A DNA stretch of 36,805 nt from Salinarimonas sp. (GCA_020832565.1 JAFIEI010000039.1:1-36805), one strand, 5' to 3'; counted from the stretch's first letter, positions 1-9,036 are shown. Made by a program: numbers and translations. The notes: generated by a model not told the origin, from the sequence alone.

Positions 1-155
1 CTCAACCCGCGGAGCCGTCGCCTGAGAAAATGTGCGAAAGATCTTTGACACTATCAACTCATAAAATAAAAAAAAAGGACTCCTATCAAAACAATTCAAA
101 TAATAATTTTATTAAGCGTGATATATTTGCCAGATTCCGCACTCAAGATTGATAT
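1..155. other. AT-rich left-edge stretch without a recognisable gene
   Basis: No credible coding sequence is visible. A few in-frame codons run in from the window edge (for example a frame ending in TGA at 24-26), so the 3' end of an unseen upstream gene cannot be excluded. The stretch from about 60 to 125 is strongly A/T-rich, with a run of A residues. It lies beyond the 3' end of the minus-strand CoA-transferase gene. Confidence 0.4.
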
Positions 156-189
156 GCCCCCGCTGTTTTATCTAAAACTGAGCGGGGGC
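156..189. terminator. Terminator-like hairpin after the CoA-transferase gene
   Basis: GCCCCCGCT at 156-164 pairs perfectly with AGCGGGGGC at 181-189. An inner GTTTT/AAAAC stem (165-169 with 174-178) extends it, with a two-base bulge. It starts only a few bases beyond the CoA-transferase stop codon on the minus strand. A clean U-tract is missing on either strand, so it may terminate transcription or protect the 3' end of the operon mRNA. Confidence 0.55.
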
Positions 190-193
190 TATT

Positions 194-2782
194 TCAAATC
201 ACGCCTTCTTCAACGAGATTCTCAATTTCTTTTTTTCCGAAACCAAGAAGATGGCCAAGCAGATACTCGTTGTCCTCACCGTAGCATGGCGCACCACGTC
301 CGGTAATGCCACCAGCATGGGGGGGGGTCGCCGACATCTTGATCGGCAATTCCGCAACGGGCCACCGACCGATTTTCGTCCCGGTCACCTCCGTCAGCCA
401 GTTCAATTCCGCCAATTGCGGGTCATGGTCACAGCGGTCTTCGGCAGTCTGGCAGACGCCGGCTGGTACACCGGCCGCCTGGAGCTTGAGCATTATCTCG
501 TAGGCATCTTCGTCTTTCGTCCAGTTTCCCATGGCAGCCTCGAGCTCATCCTGGTTTGCAAGGCGCGCCTGAAGACTGGCGAAACGCGGATCGGAAAGCC
601 AGTCTTCCCGTCCTGCGATCTGCGCGACAGCCTGCCACTGAGGCTCCTCGAAACACGCAAGCGCGATCCAGCGATCATCCCCGCGGCATCGGAATGCGCC
701 ATGCGGGGCGGCTGGCTTATAGGGTGATCGGTTTCCGTAGCGTCGCCAGATCCGTTGATTGGCCGACCAGTCGAGAACGGAGGTGCTGGTAAGGAAAATG
801 CCCGCTTCGCATTGAGAGGAATCGATCCACTGCCCCTCGCCTGTACGACCCCTGTGGTACAAAGCACCCATTATCGCCATTGCGAAACCATAGGCTCCGA
901 TCCAATCCAAATACGAATAACCCCACCCGGCAGGCATTGCTGGCTCAGGAATTCCGGACATGTCAGATGTACCTGCAAACGCAGCGGCCACCGGACCGAC
1001 TGTGCGGAAACGCCCATACTTCCCCTGCGAGCCCATTCCGGACTGTTGAGTATAGATTATGTCGGGCTTCAGTTCTCGAAGTACGTCATAGCCGAGTCCG
1101 AGGCGGTCGAGGACCCCGGGCGAGAAGCCTTCTGCAACCACATCCGAAATACTGATCAACCGCTTCGCGATATCGAGCCCCTTCGGATGCCGGATATTGA
1201 GCGACATGCCCCGCTTCCCGGGATTCTTGTTGTTGAATTGTCCACCCATATCTGAATCGCGTACCCCTTCAAGGGGCGCCGTTGCGCGTTCGCGCGCCTC
1301 TCGACCACCGATCGGCGCCATTGCTGCCAGCCGAGTATCAGGATTATCCTTCCATTCGACCTTGATGCAGTCGGCACCCAGCGAAGCGGCGATACGCGTC
1401 CCACCCGCTGATGCGAGGAACCACGAAAAATCGAAAATGCGAACACCCTGCAAGGGAAACGGTTGCCCGAGTTCGGATCGCACTGGTTCGCTCTTCGCCT
1501 GCGCAGGGAGCGTCTTCTTCTCTCCTGTCGCCGCAATCCAGCTGTCGAGCACATCCGAGTCCTCATTCATGAGTGGCGCGCGACGCCCGGTCTGCCACTG
1601 TGTCTGCGAACTTATCCACTTGCTGACCGGGTAGACAAACGATCGATCCAGTTCAGGGTGCTCAACCTCGGCAAACGTCTTTCGCGCGCGCCAGTGCGCG
1701 TCAAGTGCATTCTCATGAGGTTTTCTGATCGGAGCCCAGAATAGACCGGCTTTCTGCGCCTCCTCCCATGGTAGATTCTCATATGTTGCCGATCGTACGA
1801 ATCGCTGAACGACCTCCAGAACATGTGCATCCGTCTCACTCGAACTGGCTGTCCCGGGAATATTGCGCGCCGTGAGATCCGCGTCGCCGTCTGGCGGGTT
1901 CAGGTCGCCCTGCATGTCCCAGCGCTCGAGAAACGGAACGAGCGCGGCTTTGTCACGTGCAGAGACTCCCCAAGTAATACACCATCTACCGTCTTTCGTA
2001 TGACTGATATTGGGAACGCGGGTGGGAAATTCTGAAGCATGGCGGCAGGTCTGCCTGTAGAGCGGCGCACGGCGCATGACCCAAGACATCAGATCAAGTT
2101 CGGTATTCTTTGAAACCGCCTCGTGCACAGCGCAGGATACGTCTTGCCCTTCGCCGGTCTTATGCCGATGAATCAAGGCAGCAATGATACCAAGGACAAT
2201 CTGTTCACCGGTGATATGGTACGCATGCCAGACCTGCGGTGCTATCGGTGGCAAATCGTACGCCCCGTCAAGGCCACGATCATAGCCACAATTCATCATG
2301 ACCCCGCCGAGAGCAAGATGGACCAGGTCGCAGGCCTCGAAGTCCTTCCATGGACCGACATCACCAAATGGCGTGATACGCGCGACTATCAGCGAAGGGT
2401 ACTGCAAACGCAGGGCTTCGCTGCGAAGCGCCGGCTCCCGGTGCCGCGTCCCCGCCTCCGCATCGAGGAAAATGTCTGCACGCGCAATCAGCGAATCCAG
2501 TTTCTTCCGCTCTTCAGCATTCTGAAGATCAATAACAACAGACTCCTTGCCCCGATTATATCCCCAAAAATAGAGAGACTTTTCCGGGTCATCCTCGTCA
2601 TCGACAAACGGCCCGATCTTGCGGGTGGGACTGCCACCGGGTGGCTCGACTTTAATGACGCGCGCGCCAAGACCTCGAAGGATCAATCCGGCATATTCAC
2701 CGATTTCATCAGCGACTTCGACGACTACCAGGCCATCAAGCATTCCCGGCTTCGCATCGATATTCTCAGTCATAGGTTCCAT
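194..2782 (-). CDS. Tandem-domain family III (CaiB/BaiF) CoA-transferase
   Basis: The 862-residue product consists of two family III CoA-transferase domains in one chain, about residues 14-420 and 440-862. Each half repeats the family pattern, including the opening LDGLVVVE and LQGVRIFDF segments and the HxxxTGEGQ segment. Family III enzymes move CoA between carboxylic acids through an aspartyl-CoA thioester and normally work as interlocked homodimers, so the fusion mimics a dimer in one polypeptide. The C-terminal half keeps the expected aspartate (D626, in YLDWIG). The aligned residue in the N-terminal half is Y188, so only one active site is expected. This architecture resembles DddD, but nothing here shows DMSP as substrate. 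The start at 2782 follows an AGGGG box by about nine bases. It is the last gene of the tctC-led operon and probably activates the imported acid. Confidence 0.88.
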   Translation of the reverse strand: MEPMTENIDAKPGMLDGLVVVEVADEIGEYAGLILRGLGARVIKVEPPGGSPTRKIGPFVDDEDDPEKSLYFWGYNRGKESVVIDLQNAEERKKLDSLIARADIFLDAEAGTRHREPALRSEALRLQYPSLIVARITPFGDVGPWKDFEACDLVHLALGGVMMNCGYDRGLDGAYDLPPIAPQVWHAYHITGEQIVLGIIAALIHRHKTGEGQDVSCAVHEAVSKNTELDLMSWVMRRAPLYRQTCRHASEFPTRVPNISHTKDGRWCITWGVSARDKAALVPFLERWDMQGDLNPPDGDADLTARNIPGTASSSETDAHVLEVVQRFVRSATYENLPWEEAQKAGLFWAPIRKPHENALDAHWRARKTFAEVEHPELDRSFVYPVSKWISSQTQWQTGRRAPLMNEDSDVLDSWIAATGEKKTLPAQAKSEPVRSELGQPFPLQGVRIFDFSWFLASAGGTRIAASLGADCIKVEWKDNPDTRLAAMAPIGGREARERATAPLEGVRDSDMGGQFNNKNPGKRGMSLNIRHPKGLDIAKRLISISDVVAEGFSPGVLDRLGLGYDVLRELKPDIIYTQQSGMGSQGKYGRFRTVGPVAAAFAGTSDMSGIPEPAMPAGWGYSYLDWIGAYGFAMAIMGALYHRGRTGEGQWIDSSQCEAGIFLTSTSVLDWSANQRIWRRYGNRSPYKPAAPHGAFRCRGDDRWIALACFEEPQWQAVAQIAGREDWLSDPRFASLQARLANQDELEAAMGNWTKDEDAYEIMLKLQAAGVPAGVCQTAEDRCDHDPQLAELNWLTEVTGTKIGRWPVAELPIKMSATPPHAGGITGRGAPCYGEDNEYLLGHLLGFGKKEIENLVEEGVI

Positions 2783-2900
2783 ACCATGACGCCCCTTTTT
2801 GTCGCGAGTAACAAGCTTCCAACTTGGTCAAGAACGACACCGCTATGACAAACCAAGAAGGATTTACGGCAACCGACAAGTGTTGTTGCAGATGTCGTGA

Positions 2901-3311
2901 TCACTGAGCATCAAAAACCGGAAGCACTAAATCCGGAAAACTATCACTGAATTTAACCGCCAGCTCCATTCCGTAACTTGGGTTCTTCTCCGCTTCACCC
3001 ACGAGATTGCTGATCATTCGTGGCCCTTCAGTAAGACGAACGATACAAACGTTATACGGCAGATCACCTTTCACTCCGTCCCAATAGGCGCGGTGAAAAA
3101 CAATCCAGGAAATCAACGTCGCCTTTCCACTTGCCTGGCGCCACGTAAAGCTATCTCCAAGACAATGCGGACACCGGGGCGAGGGTGGGAAGTGTGTCTC
3201 CCCGCAACTATCGCAATAGGGCAGTCGAAACTCTCGACGATCGGCGGCCTCCCAAAACGGAGCGCTGACAGCGGTTCTGGCCGGGAGTGGACGAGAAATG
3301 GACGTTTTCAT
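2901..3311 (-). CDS. Zn-ribbon OB-fold (DUF35) partner protein of the thiolase-fold enzyme
   Basis: The 136-residue protein has a rubredoxin-like zinc ribbon with C33-x2-C36 and C47-x2-C50, followed by an OB-fold. This is the DUF35 layout of proteins that pair with thiolase-fold enzymes or acyl-CoA hydratases acting on bulky CoA esters. The ATG at 3311 is preferred because a GGGG box lies about six bases upstream; an earlier in-frame start at 3380 would overlap the preceding gene. It begins 35 bases after the thiolase-like stop, so the two are probably cotranscribed and may form a complex like Ltp2-ChsH2 of bacterial steroid side-chain degradation. The true substrate is unknown. Confidence 0.85.
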   Translation of the reverse strand: MKTSISRPLPARTAVSAPFWEAADRREFRLPYCDSCGETHFPPSPRCPHCLGDSFTWRQASGKATLISWIVFHRAYWDGVKGDLPYNVCIVRLTEGPRMISNLVGEAEKNPSYGMELAVKFSDSFPDLVLPVFDAQ

Positions 3312-3346
3312 ATCATAACCCCTTGATTTGGACTTCCGAAAGCGCT

Positions 3347-4468
3347 TCACATAGCCTGATAGATGATCGAGCGCGTGCATGGTGTCGCCGCCGCGTATTG
3401 GACGATCTCACAGTCGGGGACTTGACGGGCTCCGCACTCGCCGCGGATCTGCCGTACGGCCTCTACATTGAGGGCCCAGCCCTGCATGTATGAATTTGAA
3501 AGATGGCCACCATCTGTATTCGTGGGCAGTGCCCCGCCGAGTGAAAGTGTCCCCCCTTCGACGAACGCACCTGACTCACCCGGCTTGCAAAAACCAAGTC
3601 CCTCTAGAGTAAACAATACGGTCGGACTAAAATTATCATATGCCATAAGTGCATCTATATCTTCCGGTTTAACACCAGCCATGTCATATGACTGACTCCC
3701 AGCCTTATTTAAAGCCTCATACCAAAAATCATCTTGAGGTAAAGAACCATTAATGAGAGAATCTTGAGCACCAACACCAGTTATATAGACTGGCTTTTTA
3801 CGAAGATCTTTCGCACGTTCAGCAGACGTAAGGATGATACAAACGGCACCATCGTTTATCTGACAATAATCTAGCAATCTAAGGGGCTCACAAATCATTC
3901 TTGACGACTCATGATCTTCGATAGACATTTCCTTATGCATGACCGCAGAAGGGTTCAGCAGCGCATGCTTCCGGAAGGCTACGGAAACTTCGGCTAACTG
4001 CCTGGTTGTTGTTCCATATTTTTCCATATGCTCTCGAAACAGAAGAGCATGAAGAGCACCCATAGAGGTAAATCCCCACGGATCCCAGAAGCTCGGCGAC
4101 TCCTCACCGCCATATTGCACACGCCTTGAGCGCCCGATATTCGCATAGAGAAGCGTTACGTAATCAGCGTATCCAGCATCAAGAGCGGCAAGTGCTTCGA
4201 GAATCGAGATCCCGGACATACGACCATGCGGGGGCATCTGAATCGTCCAGCGAGGCTGGATACCTATGATCTCCGCCATTCGTGCATAATGGGGAACGCG
4301 GCAAATACCGAGACCATCCACCTTGTTCTTGTCAAGACCTGAATCGTCGATTGCCTGCGCAAAGGCGTCTGCCGCCAGATGAAAATCATCCTTATCCGGG
4401 AAATTGCCATATTCGCTGGTGCCTACACCAACAACCGCGTACTTTCCTGATATGCTTCTGTCGATCAT
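3347..4468 (-). CDS. Thiolase-fold protein (lipid-transfer/SCP-x thiolase type) with an altered active site
   Basis: The 373-residue product has the thiolase fold pattern, including the C-terminal NTDGG segment and an EAVRQIRGECGARQV helix. The three classical catalytic positions are all changed. The nucleophilic Cys of the C-x-S-G motif is R83 (RMSG). The His of the HDxF motif is Y277 (YDNF). The later catalytic His is Y327 (SNSYMQG). It is therefore unlikely to be a normal beta-ketothiolase. The closest precedent I know is the Ltp2 aldolase branch, where tyrosines serve a retro-aldol cleavage with a DUF35 partner, and a DUF35 gene is next in this operon. The start at 4468 has an AAGGAG box seven to eight bases upstream; a GTG seven codons earlier is less likely. 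Codon usage is AT-rich around 3,600-3,900. Confidence 0.85.
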   Translation of the reverse strand: MIDRSISGKYAVVGVGTSEYGNFPDKDDFHLAADAFAQAIDDSGLDKNKVDGLGICRVPHYARMAEIIGIQPRWTIQMPPHGRMSGISILEALAALDAGYADYVTLLYANIGRSRRVQYGGEESPSFWDPWGFTSMGALHALLFREHMEKYGTTTRQLAEVSVAFRKHALLNPSAVMHKEMSIEDHESSRMICEPLRLLDYCQINDGAVCIILTSAERAKDLRKKPVYITGVGAQDSLINGSLPQDDFWYEALNKAGSQSYDMAGVKPEDIDALMAYDNFSPTVLFTLEGLGFCKPGESGAFVEGGTLSLGGALPTNTDGGHLSNSYMQGWALNVEAVRQIRGECGARQVPDCEIVQYAAATPCTRSIIYQAM

Positions 4469-4520
4469 GATCGGATCTCCTTTTGACACGATACGGAGGA
4501 ATTCTCTATAGTCCTTAATC

Positions 4521-6524
4521 TCATGGCAAGAACAGGCCCGCCGGCATCTGAATTCGGAAGAACGAAAGGAAGAAGTATAACGCTCCAGAGAGGAAGGCAG
4601 CGTAAATCACCAGATTCATGATACGTGACCGAAGCGTTATACCAACAATAAATATCAGACCAACAATCGCGGGAATAAATCCAACAACTTCCACGGAGAG
4701 CATCGCCACGCACACCGCTGAGATCACAACAATCGTTACCGAGTTAAATTGGACGTGTTGCGAAGCAGCAAGCTCCTCTTCAGAAGGCGAGCGGTATAAT
4801 CCCACGCGGGCCGCCCCGATTATTCCTTTGAGCAATATCAAGGTAGCCATGGGCAGAACCAGATAAACCGCCACCGCATAAGGAACCGCAGCGGGCGCAG
4901 CTGGGTATCCAGACGCAATCCACGCGACGATACCGCCCGCTACCAGTGCGCTGGCGCCAAGCAGAATGTCATGAAGTGGGGTGGGTCGGTTGGAGCGCAT
5001 CAGATCATCAATGGATGTTCCCTTGAAGAGCTCTACTAAACTTGGGACAAAATTTTTGTAAAAGCCTGCGATGATAATCAGAACAATTATTGAAAGCAAA
5101 AATCCAGCGCCTGGTGAAAAGAATCTCCCAATGCCACCGATATTATACGCAGTCAATAATTCGTGCTCAATTGTTGGCCCAAGGATCGCGCCTAATAAAA
5201 CATTCGCAATTGGTAGATAAAGGCGCTCCACTAACATCGAAGCAAGTCCTATTACAAGCGCAATATAGATTCCTTCAACAAAACCGGTAGCAAGATAAGT
5301 TCCGATAGCCGAGAACGCGACGATTGCTGGAATGAGATAAGTTGGCCGAACCTTTGTTACATAGATTACCACTTTATGGAATGGCAAGCCAAATATAACA
5401 AAGAATGCCCCAGTTACGAATAGACCAAGCAAGATTATCCAGATCTGCGTCGGATTTACATCCATCATCTGGGGGCCAGGATGCACACCTGCCAGGAGAA
5501 ACGCTCCCAGTATAAGTGCAGCTGCAGCACTTCCCGGAATGCCGAGCGCCAGAAGAGGGACAAGCGTCGTAGGCACCGCTGCGTTGTTTGCGGTCTCTGA
5601 GCCGGCAACGCCGTCGAGTGAGCCGTTGCCAAATTCTTCTTTTTTGTTGGAGCTACGGTAAGCTTCCTGATAGCCGAGCCAGGACGCTGCGACCGTGCCT
5701 AATCCAGGCAACGCGCCAACAACGGTACCGAGCACACCGACACGCAAGAATAGGTATTTCTTCTCCCGGAAATAAATAAGAAACTGCTTAAATTCATGCC
5801 AAACACTGTAATCGAGATTCATGTTTCGTGTTTTATTGAAGTATTTTTCAATCGAAGCAAGCCTGAATATCTGAGGTATCGCATACAGACCAACGATTAT
5901 CCAGACTAAGTGAAATCCGTCCCATAGCTGCGGGAAGTCGCCGACGAACCGCACGTAACCTGTTGTCGACTGCATGCCTACTGTTCCCACGACGAGCCCG
6001 ATACCCACGGCGAGAAGCCCGCGTGCAGGGTCGGCACGCGACAGGGCGCCGGTTCCAACGAGCACGAGGGCGAGCAGCGCAAACAGGCCCCTTTCGGCGG
6101 TCCCGAGGTTGCTCGCGATCTGAATGAAGATTGGTGTTAGTATCAATGCACCGATGAACCCGATTACCGATCCAATAAATGATGCGTAAATATCGGTGCT
6201 CAGGACTTTTCCGCCCTCCCCACGCATGGCAATCTTGTAGCCCTCGACCGTGGTCGGAATGCCTGCCGCTCCGCCTGGAATATTATAGAGAATTCCGCCT
6301 GTACTACTGGAGTAGGTCGACGCAGCATAGACACCAATCAACATTAGGACAGAAATTTCGGGGGCCATGCCGAATGTAAAAGGTAGGATAAGCGCCATCA
6401 TTGCGACGCCACTGACTCCTGGAAGCGTTCCGGCGACAAGCCCGAGAACTGTTCCAAAGGCGATCCAAGACAGATTGGATACATCAAGCAGAAATAAGAC
6501 TGCGTCCCCGATCCCCTGGTACAT
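4521..6524 (-). CDS. Tripartite tricarboxylate transporter permease, TctA-TctB fusion
   Basis: The 667-residue inner-membrane protein begins with a full TctA domain (about 1-500). Both glycine-rich hallmarks are present: GTLPGVSGV near residue 35 and GALPGLGTVAAS near the middle. From about residue 515 to the end there are four further hydrophobic segments of TctB type, separated by a polar linker. TctA and TctB are usually separate genes; here the small subunit is fused to the large one and no separate tctB is present. With the TctC protein encoded just upstream it would import a carboxylate using an ion gradient. The ATG at 6524 is preferred over an upstream TTG (6548) because GGGGGA lies at ideal distance. 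The next gene starts 52 bases downstream. Confidence 0.9.
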   Translation of the reverse strand: MYQGIGDAVLFLLDVSNLSWIAFGTVLGLVAGTLPGVSGVAMMALILPFTFGMAPEISVLMLIGVYAASTYSSSTGGILYNIPGGAAGIPTTVEGYKIAMRGEGGKVLSTDIYASFIGSVIGFIGALILTPIFIQIASNLGTAERGLFALLALVLVGTGALSRADPARGLLAVGIGLVVGTVGMQSTTGYVRFVGDFPQLWDGFHLVWIIVGLYAIPQIFRLASIEKYFNKTRNMNLDYSVWHEFKQFLIYFREKKYLFLRVGVLGTVVGALPGLGTVAASWLGYQEAYRSSNKKEEFGNGSLDGVAGSETANNAAVPTTLVPLLALGIPGSAAAALILGAFLLAGVHPGPQMMDVNPTQIWIILLGLFVTGAFFVIFGLPFHKVVIYVTKVRPTYLIPAIVAFSAIGTYLATGFVEGIYIALVIGLASMLVERLYLPIANVLLGAILGPTIEHELLTAYNIGGIGRFFSPGAGFLLSIIVLIIIAGFYKNFVPSLVELFKGTSIDDLMRSNRPTPLHDILLGASALVAGGIVAWIASGYPAAPAAVPYAVAVYLVLPMATLILLKGIIGAARVGLYRSPSEEELAASQHVQFNSVTIVVISAVCVAMLSVEVVGFIPAIVGLIFIVGITLRSRIMNLVIYAAFLSGALYFFLSFFRIQMPAGLFLP

Positions 6525-6595
6525 AACTTCCCCCAAACTTATAGACAACCTTAAGTGGTCGCTGCACTGTTGGCAGCGACCATGTTGCGAGATTC

Positions 6596-7612
6596 TTATT
6601 GCTGTCCGTGCTCTTCAAGTAATGGCTTATATTCTTTTAGCAGCTCATGCATTTCAGTAAGACGCTCCCGTGCCGTCTCACCATCGTTCCACAACGCAGG
6701 TTCGCCGAATTCGTTTCGGATGCGAATGAATTCTGGATGTGTTGCAGCCTCCTCGAAAGCCCATTTCAGGAACTCAACACGATCCGGATCCGTGTCGGCC
6801 TTAACGAATATTGCGGCATAGCTGGCGCCGATCAGACCGAGCTCTTGACCGACAACGGCTTCGACGGTCGGCCAAGGGAACTCCCAGTCGTCAGGAACCT
6901 CGGATTCTTTTATACCCTGCGCGAGAACCACGAAGTTAGGATGATCCAACATGTCGGCTCGCGAGACACCCAGATACCCGACGTCAATGTCACCGGAGAG
7001 AAGATCTGTTTGAATTGCACCTGAGCCTGAATAGGTTACCCAGTTCCACTTTCCAAGTGTATCGGAGGCTTGCATGAATTCGAGCATGTAAAGGTCGTCG
7101 GCACGCCCGGGGCCAATTGATGCAAGGGTTACCTCTCCGGGGTTCTCCCGTACATGCTCGATCATTTCTTCGAGCGAATCCCAATCACCACCCCGCAACG
7201 CGACAAATCCCAGAACAGAGCGAGCATACTCGCCGACCGGCGTCCAATCCTCCCACTCCCATGCGAGATTGGAATCTGAAAGGACCGAATGAGCGTGCGG
7301 TCCGTCCGAACCGCTTGCGGTGACGATATGTGTCCCGTCCGATGGACGTGAGAAGGTGTAGTTGATTCCGACAAGGGCTCCGGCGCCAGAAATGTTCTGC
7401 ACGACGACCGGCACTCCGAGAATTTCCTCTAGAACGGGTTGAAAAGCGCGTCCTCTAGCATCAGTCAATCCGCCCGGGCCATAAGGCACAACAAAGGTGA
7501 ACTGGCGAGTCAGATAGTTTTCGGGCTTTTCGTCGGCTTTCGATTCGCCGGCCGTGCCGACGGCGATCGAAGCCCCTAACGAAAGGCATAGTACGCCTGT
7601 GAGAAGCCTCAT
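6596..7612 (-). CDS. TctC (Bug-family) periplasmic solute-binding protein
   Basis: The 338-residue protein starts with a signal peptide (charged start, then a hydrophobic stretch to about residue 20, with a likely cut near GESKADE). The mature part shows the Bug receptor pattern: FVVPYGPGGLTDARGR, then PVVVQNISGAGALVGINY and a typical binding loop. Such receptors deliver carboxylates to the TctAB permease. It is the first gene of the minus-strand operon, and its promoter region holds two tandem LacI-type operators. AAGGAGGA lies seven bases before the ATG, a strong site suited to the high receptor-to-permease ratio. The ligand cannot be read from the sequence. Confidence 0.9.
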   Translation of the reverse strand: MRLLTGVLCLSLGASIAVGTAGESKADEKPENYLTRQFTFVVPYGPGGLTDARGRAFQPVLEEILGVPVVVQNISGAGALVGINYTFSRPSDGTHIVTASGSDGPHAHSVLSDSNLAWEWEDWTPVGEYARSVLGFVALRGGDWDSLEEMIEHVRENPGEVTLASIGPGRADDLYMLEFMQASDTLGKWNWVTYSGSGAIQTDLLSGDIDVGYLGVSRADMLDHPNFVVLAQGIKESEVPDDWEFPWPTVEAVVGQELGLIGASYAAIFVKADTDPDRVEFLKWAFEEAATHPEFIRIRNEFGEPALWNDGETARERLTEMHELLKEYKPLLEEHGQQ

Positions 7613-7647
7613 TTGCTTCCTCCTTGGTTACAGCGTTTCCAGGACCT

Positions 7648-7664
7648 GCCCCGTTTCCCGGGGC
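7648..7664 (-). other. Hairpin in the tctC 5' leader
   Basis: GCCCCG and CGGGGC form a perfect six-base-pair stem around a five-base loop. It sits between the operators and the tctC ribosome-binding site. It may stabilise the leader mRNA; a regulatory role is only a guess. Confidence 0.4.
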
Positions 7665-7672
7665 TATAGTTG

Positions 7673-7701
7673 TGTAAACGCTTACACGGTAAACGCTTAC
7701 A
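7673..7701 (-). promoter_or_regulatory. Two tandem LacI-type operators in the tctC promoter
   Basis: TGTAAACGCTTACA (7673-7686) and GGTAAACGCTTACA (7688-7701) are near-identical, near-palindromic sites whose centres are 15 bp apart. They carry the central CG typical of LacI/GalR-family operators. On the minus strand a perfect -35 box TTGACA lies at 7715-7710. The second site falls where the spacer and -10 region would be, so bound repressor should block polymerase. The divergent gene at 7921 encodes a LacI-family protein and is the obvious candidate to bind here. The -10 hexamer is not clear. Confidence 0.8.
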
Positions 7702-7920
7702 TTTCTCATTGTCAATGGCGCATTCTTGCAATAATTTGCTGGGCACAATGAGGGTACGCTACTACTCCGGGCACTCGGGCTCTCGGGGCGTGCCAGAGGA
7801 TGCTCAGCCGGATACAGGCTGATTGGGCAGATTGAGGGGGGGTCGATGAGCAACTTCCCTGACCCTCCGCCGATTGGAGCTACTGAACAATCGGCCGGGG
7901 CGTAAGAATTGGAGATTCGA

Positions 7921-8970
7921 GTGGCAGTCAAGCACAGAGTATCGCGTCGTTCGCGCTCTCGCAGCGTTGGCATTTCCGATGTAGCGGCGGCTGCCGGCGT
8001 TTCGACGGCATCGGTGTCGCGATTCATGCACGACCCGATGCGAGTCAGTCCCAAACTACGTGACCGTGTAGAGGCCGCGATCAAGGAATTGAATTATATT
8101 CCACATCGGGCAGGCCGAGCCCTGGCTTCGCGTCAGAGCCTCATCGTTGGCGCAATAGTTCCTACCCTTGAGAACGCAATTTTTTCACGCCAAGTGATGA
8201 CCTTCCAACAGAATCTTCGCGATGCAGGATATACGTTATTACTTGCTACTTCTGAGTACGATCCCGAGCTCGAATTTCGGCAAGCCCGTGTGATGCTCGA
8301 ACATGGTGTAGACGCGTTAATGCTTGTTGGGCAAAAGCGCGGAAGTGAGTTCTATGAGATGCTAGAACGAGCCTCTATACCGTTTATTACAACATGGATA
8401 TATAGCAAAAATTCAATTCACCCTTGCTGCGGATTTAGCCATGAAACCGCGATGAAGCGTGTTGTAGATTACGTGGTAGAATTAGGGCATAGAAATATCG
8501 GTGTTGTTACCGGTTTTGCAAATGTAAACGACCGTGTCGCTGCTCGTTTAAAGGGAATTCGAAAAGCCCTTAAAGAACATGGCCTCGAATTAATGCGAGA
8601 TAAGATTGCATATAGTGAATACACCTTCGACGCAGGGGGAGAAGCTCTCGCGCGCCTTTTGGAGAAGGGGGAGCGACCAACTGCGATTGTATGCGGAAAT
8701 GACATTTTGGCCGCTGGAGTACTGACGGAAGCACGCAAGCGGAACATAAAAGTGCCGGAGGAACTTTCGGTTATGGGTTTCGGCGATCTCGATATCGCTG
8801 CTCAACTAGACCCGCCGCTCAGCACCGTTCGGACCCCAAAGGCTGAAATTGGAGAAGCAGCGGCTACATATCTCCTGAATTCTTTAGAGGGGCGAAAGAC
8901 GGAATCTCGAATAGAAGTGGATATCAAATTTTGCTGGCGCGATTCCTTTGGTCGAGCATCCAAGAAATGA
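7921..8970 (+). CDS. LacI-family transcriptional regulator
   Basis: The 349-residue protein has an N-terminal LacI helix-turn-helix (GISDVAAAAGVSTASVSRFM, about residues 18-37), a hinge helix with RAGRALASRQ, and a periplasmic-binding-protein-like sensor domain (IVGAIVP through CGNDILAAGVL to the C-terminal RTP segment). It most likely represses the divergent tct operon through the tandem operators at 7673-7701 and releases them on binding the imported acid or a CoA-pathway intermediate. The GTG at 7921 is chosen because GGAG lies six bases upstream; a TTG at 7909 is the alternative. The abrB-like permease gene follows after 66 bases and is probably cotranscribed. Confidence 0.9.
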   Translation: MAVKHRVSRRSRSRSVGISDVAAAAGVSTASVSRFMHDPMRVSPKLRDRVEAAIKELNYIPHRAGRALASRQSLIVGAIVPTLENAIFSRQVMTFQQNLRDAGYTLLLATSEYDPELEFRQARVMLEHGVDALMLVGQKRGSEFYEMLERASIPFITTWIYSKNSIHPCCGFSHETAMKRVVDYVVELGHRNIGVVTGFANVNDRVAARLKGIRKALKEHGLELMRDKIAYSEYTFDAGGEALARLLEKGERPTAIVCGNDILAAGVLTEARKRNIKVPEELSVMGFGDLDIAAQLDPPLSTVRTPKAEIGEAAATYLLNSLEGRKTESRIEVDIKFCWRDSFGRASKK

Positions 8971-9036
8971 AGTTTGCCATGAAGGAGGCGCTTGACTTTA
9001 CCAAATTTGCACTGCTCTTATGTTGGAGAATTTGAA

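Noticed and set aside
194-2782. Identification of the tandem CoA-transferase as the DMSP enzyme DddD
   Set aside because: The architecture agrees, but there is no DMSP transporter or partner gene and the neighbours point to a different carboxylate.
8979-9035. Short frame of 18 codons just before the permease gene, possible leader peptide
   Set aside because: It has no convincing ribosome-binding site and no attenuator structure follows it.
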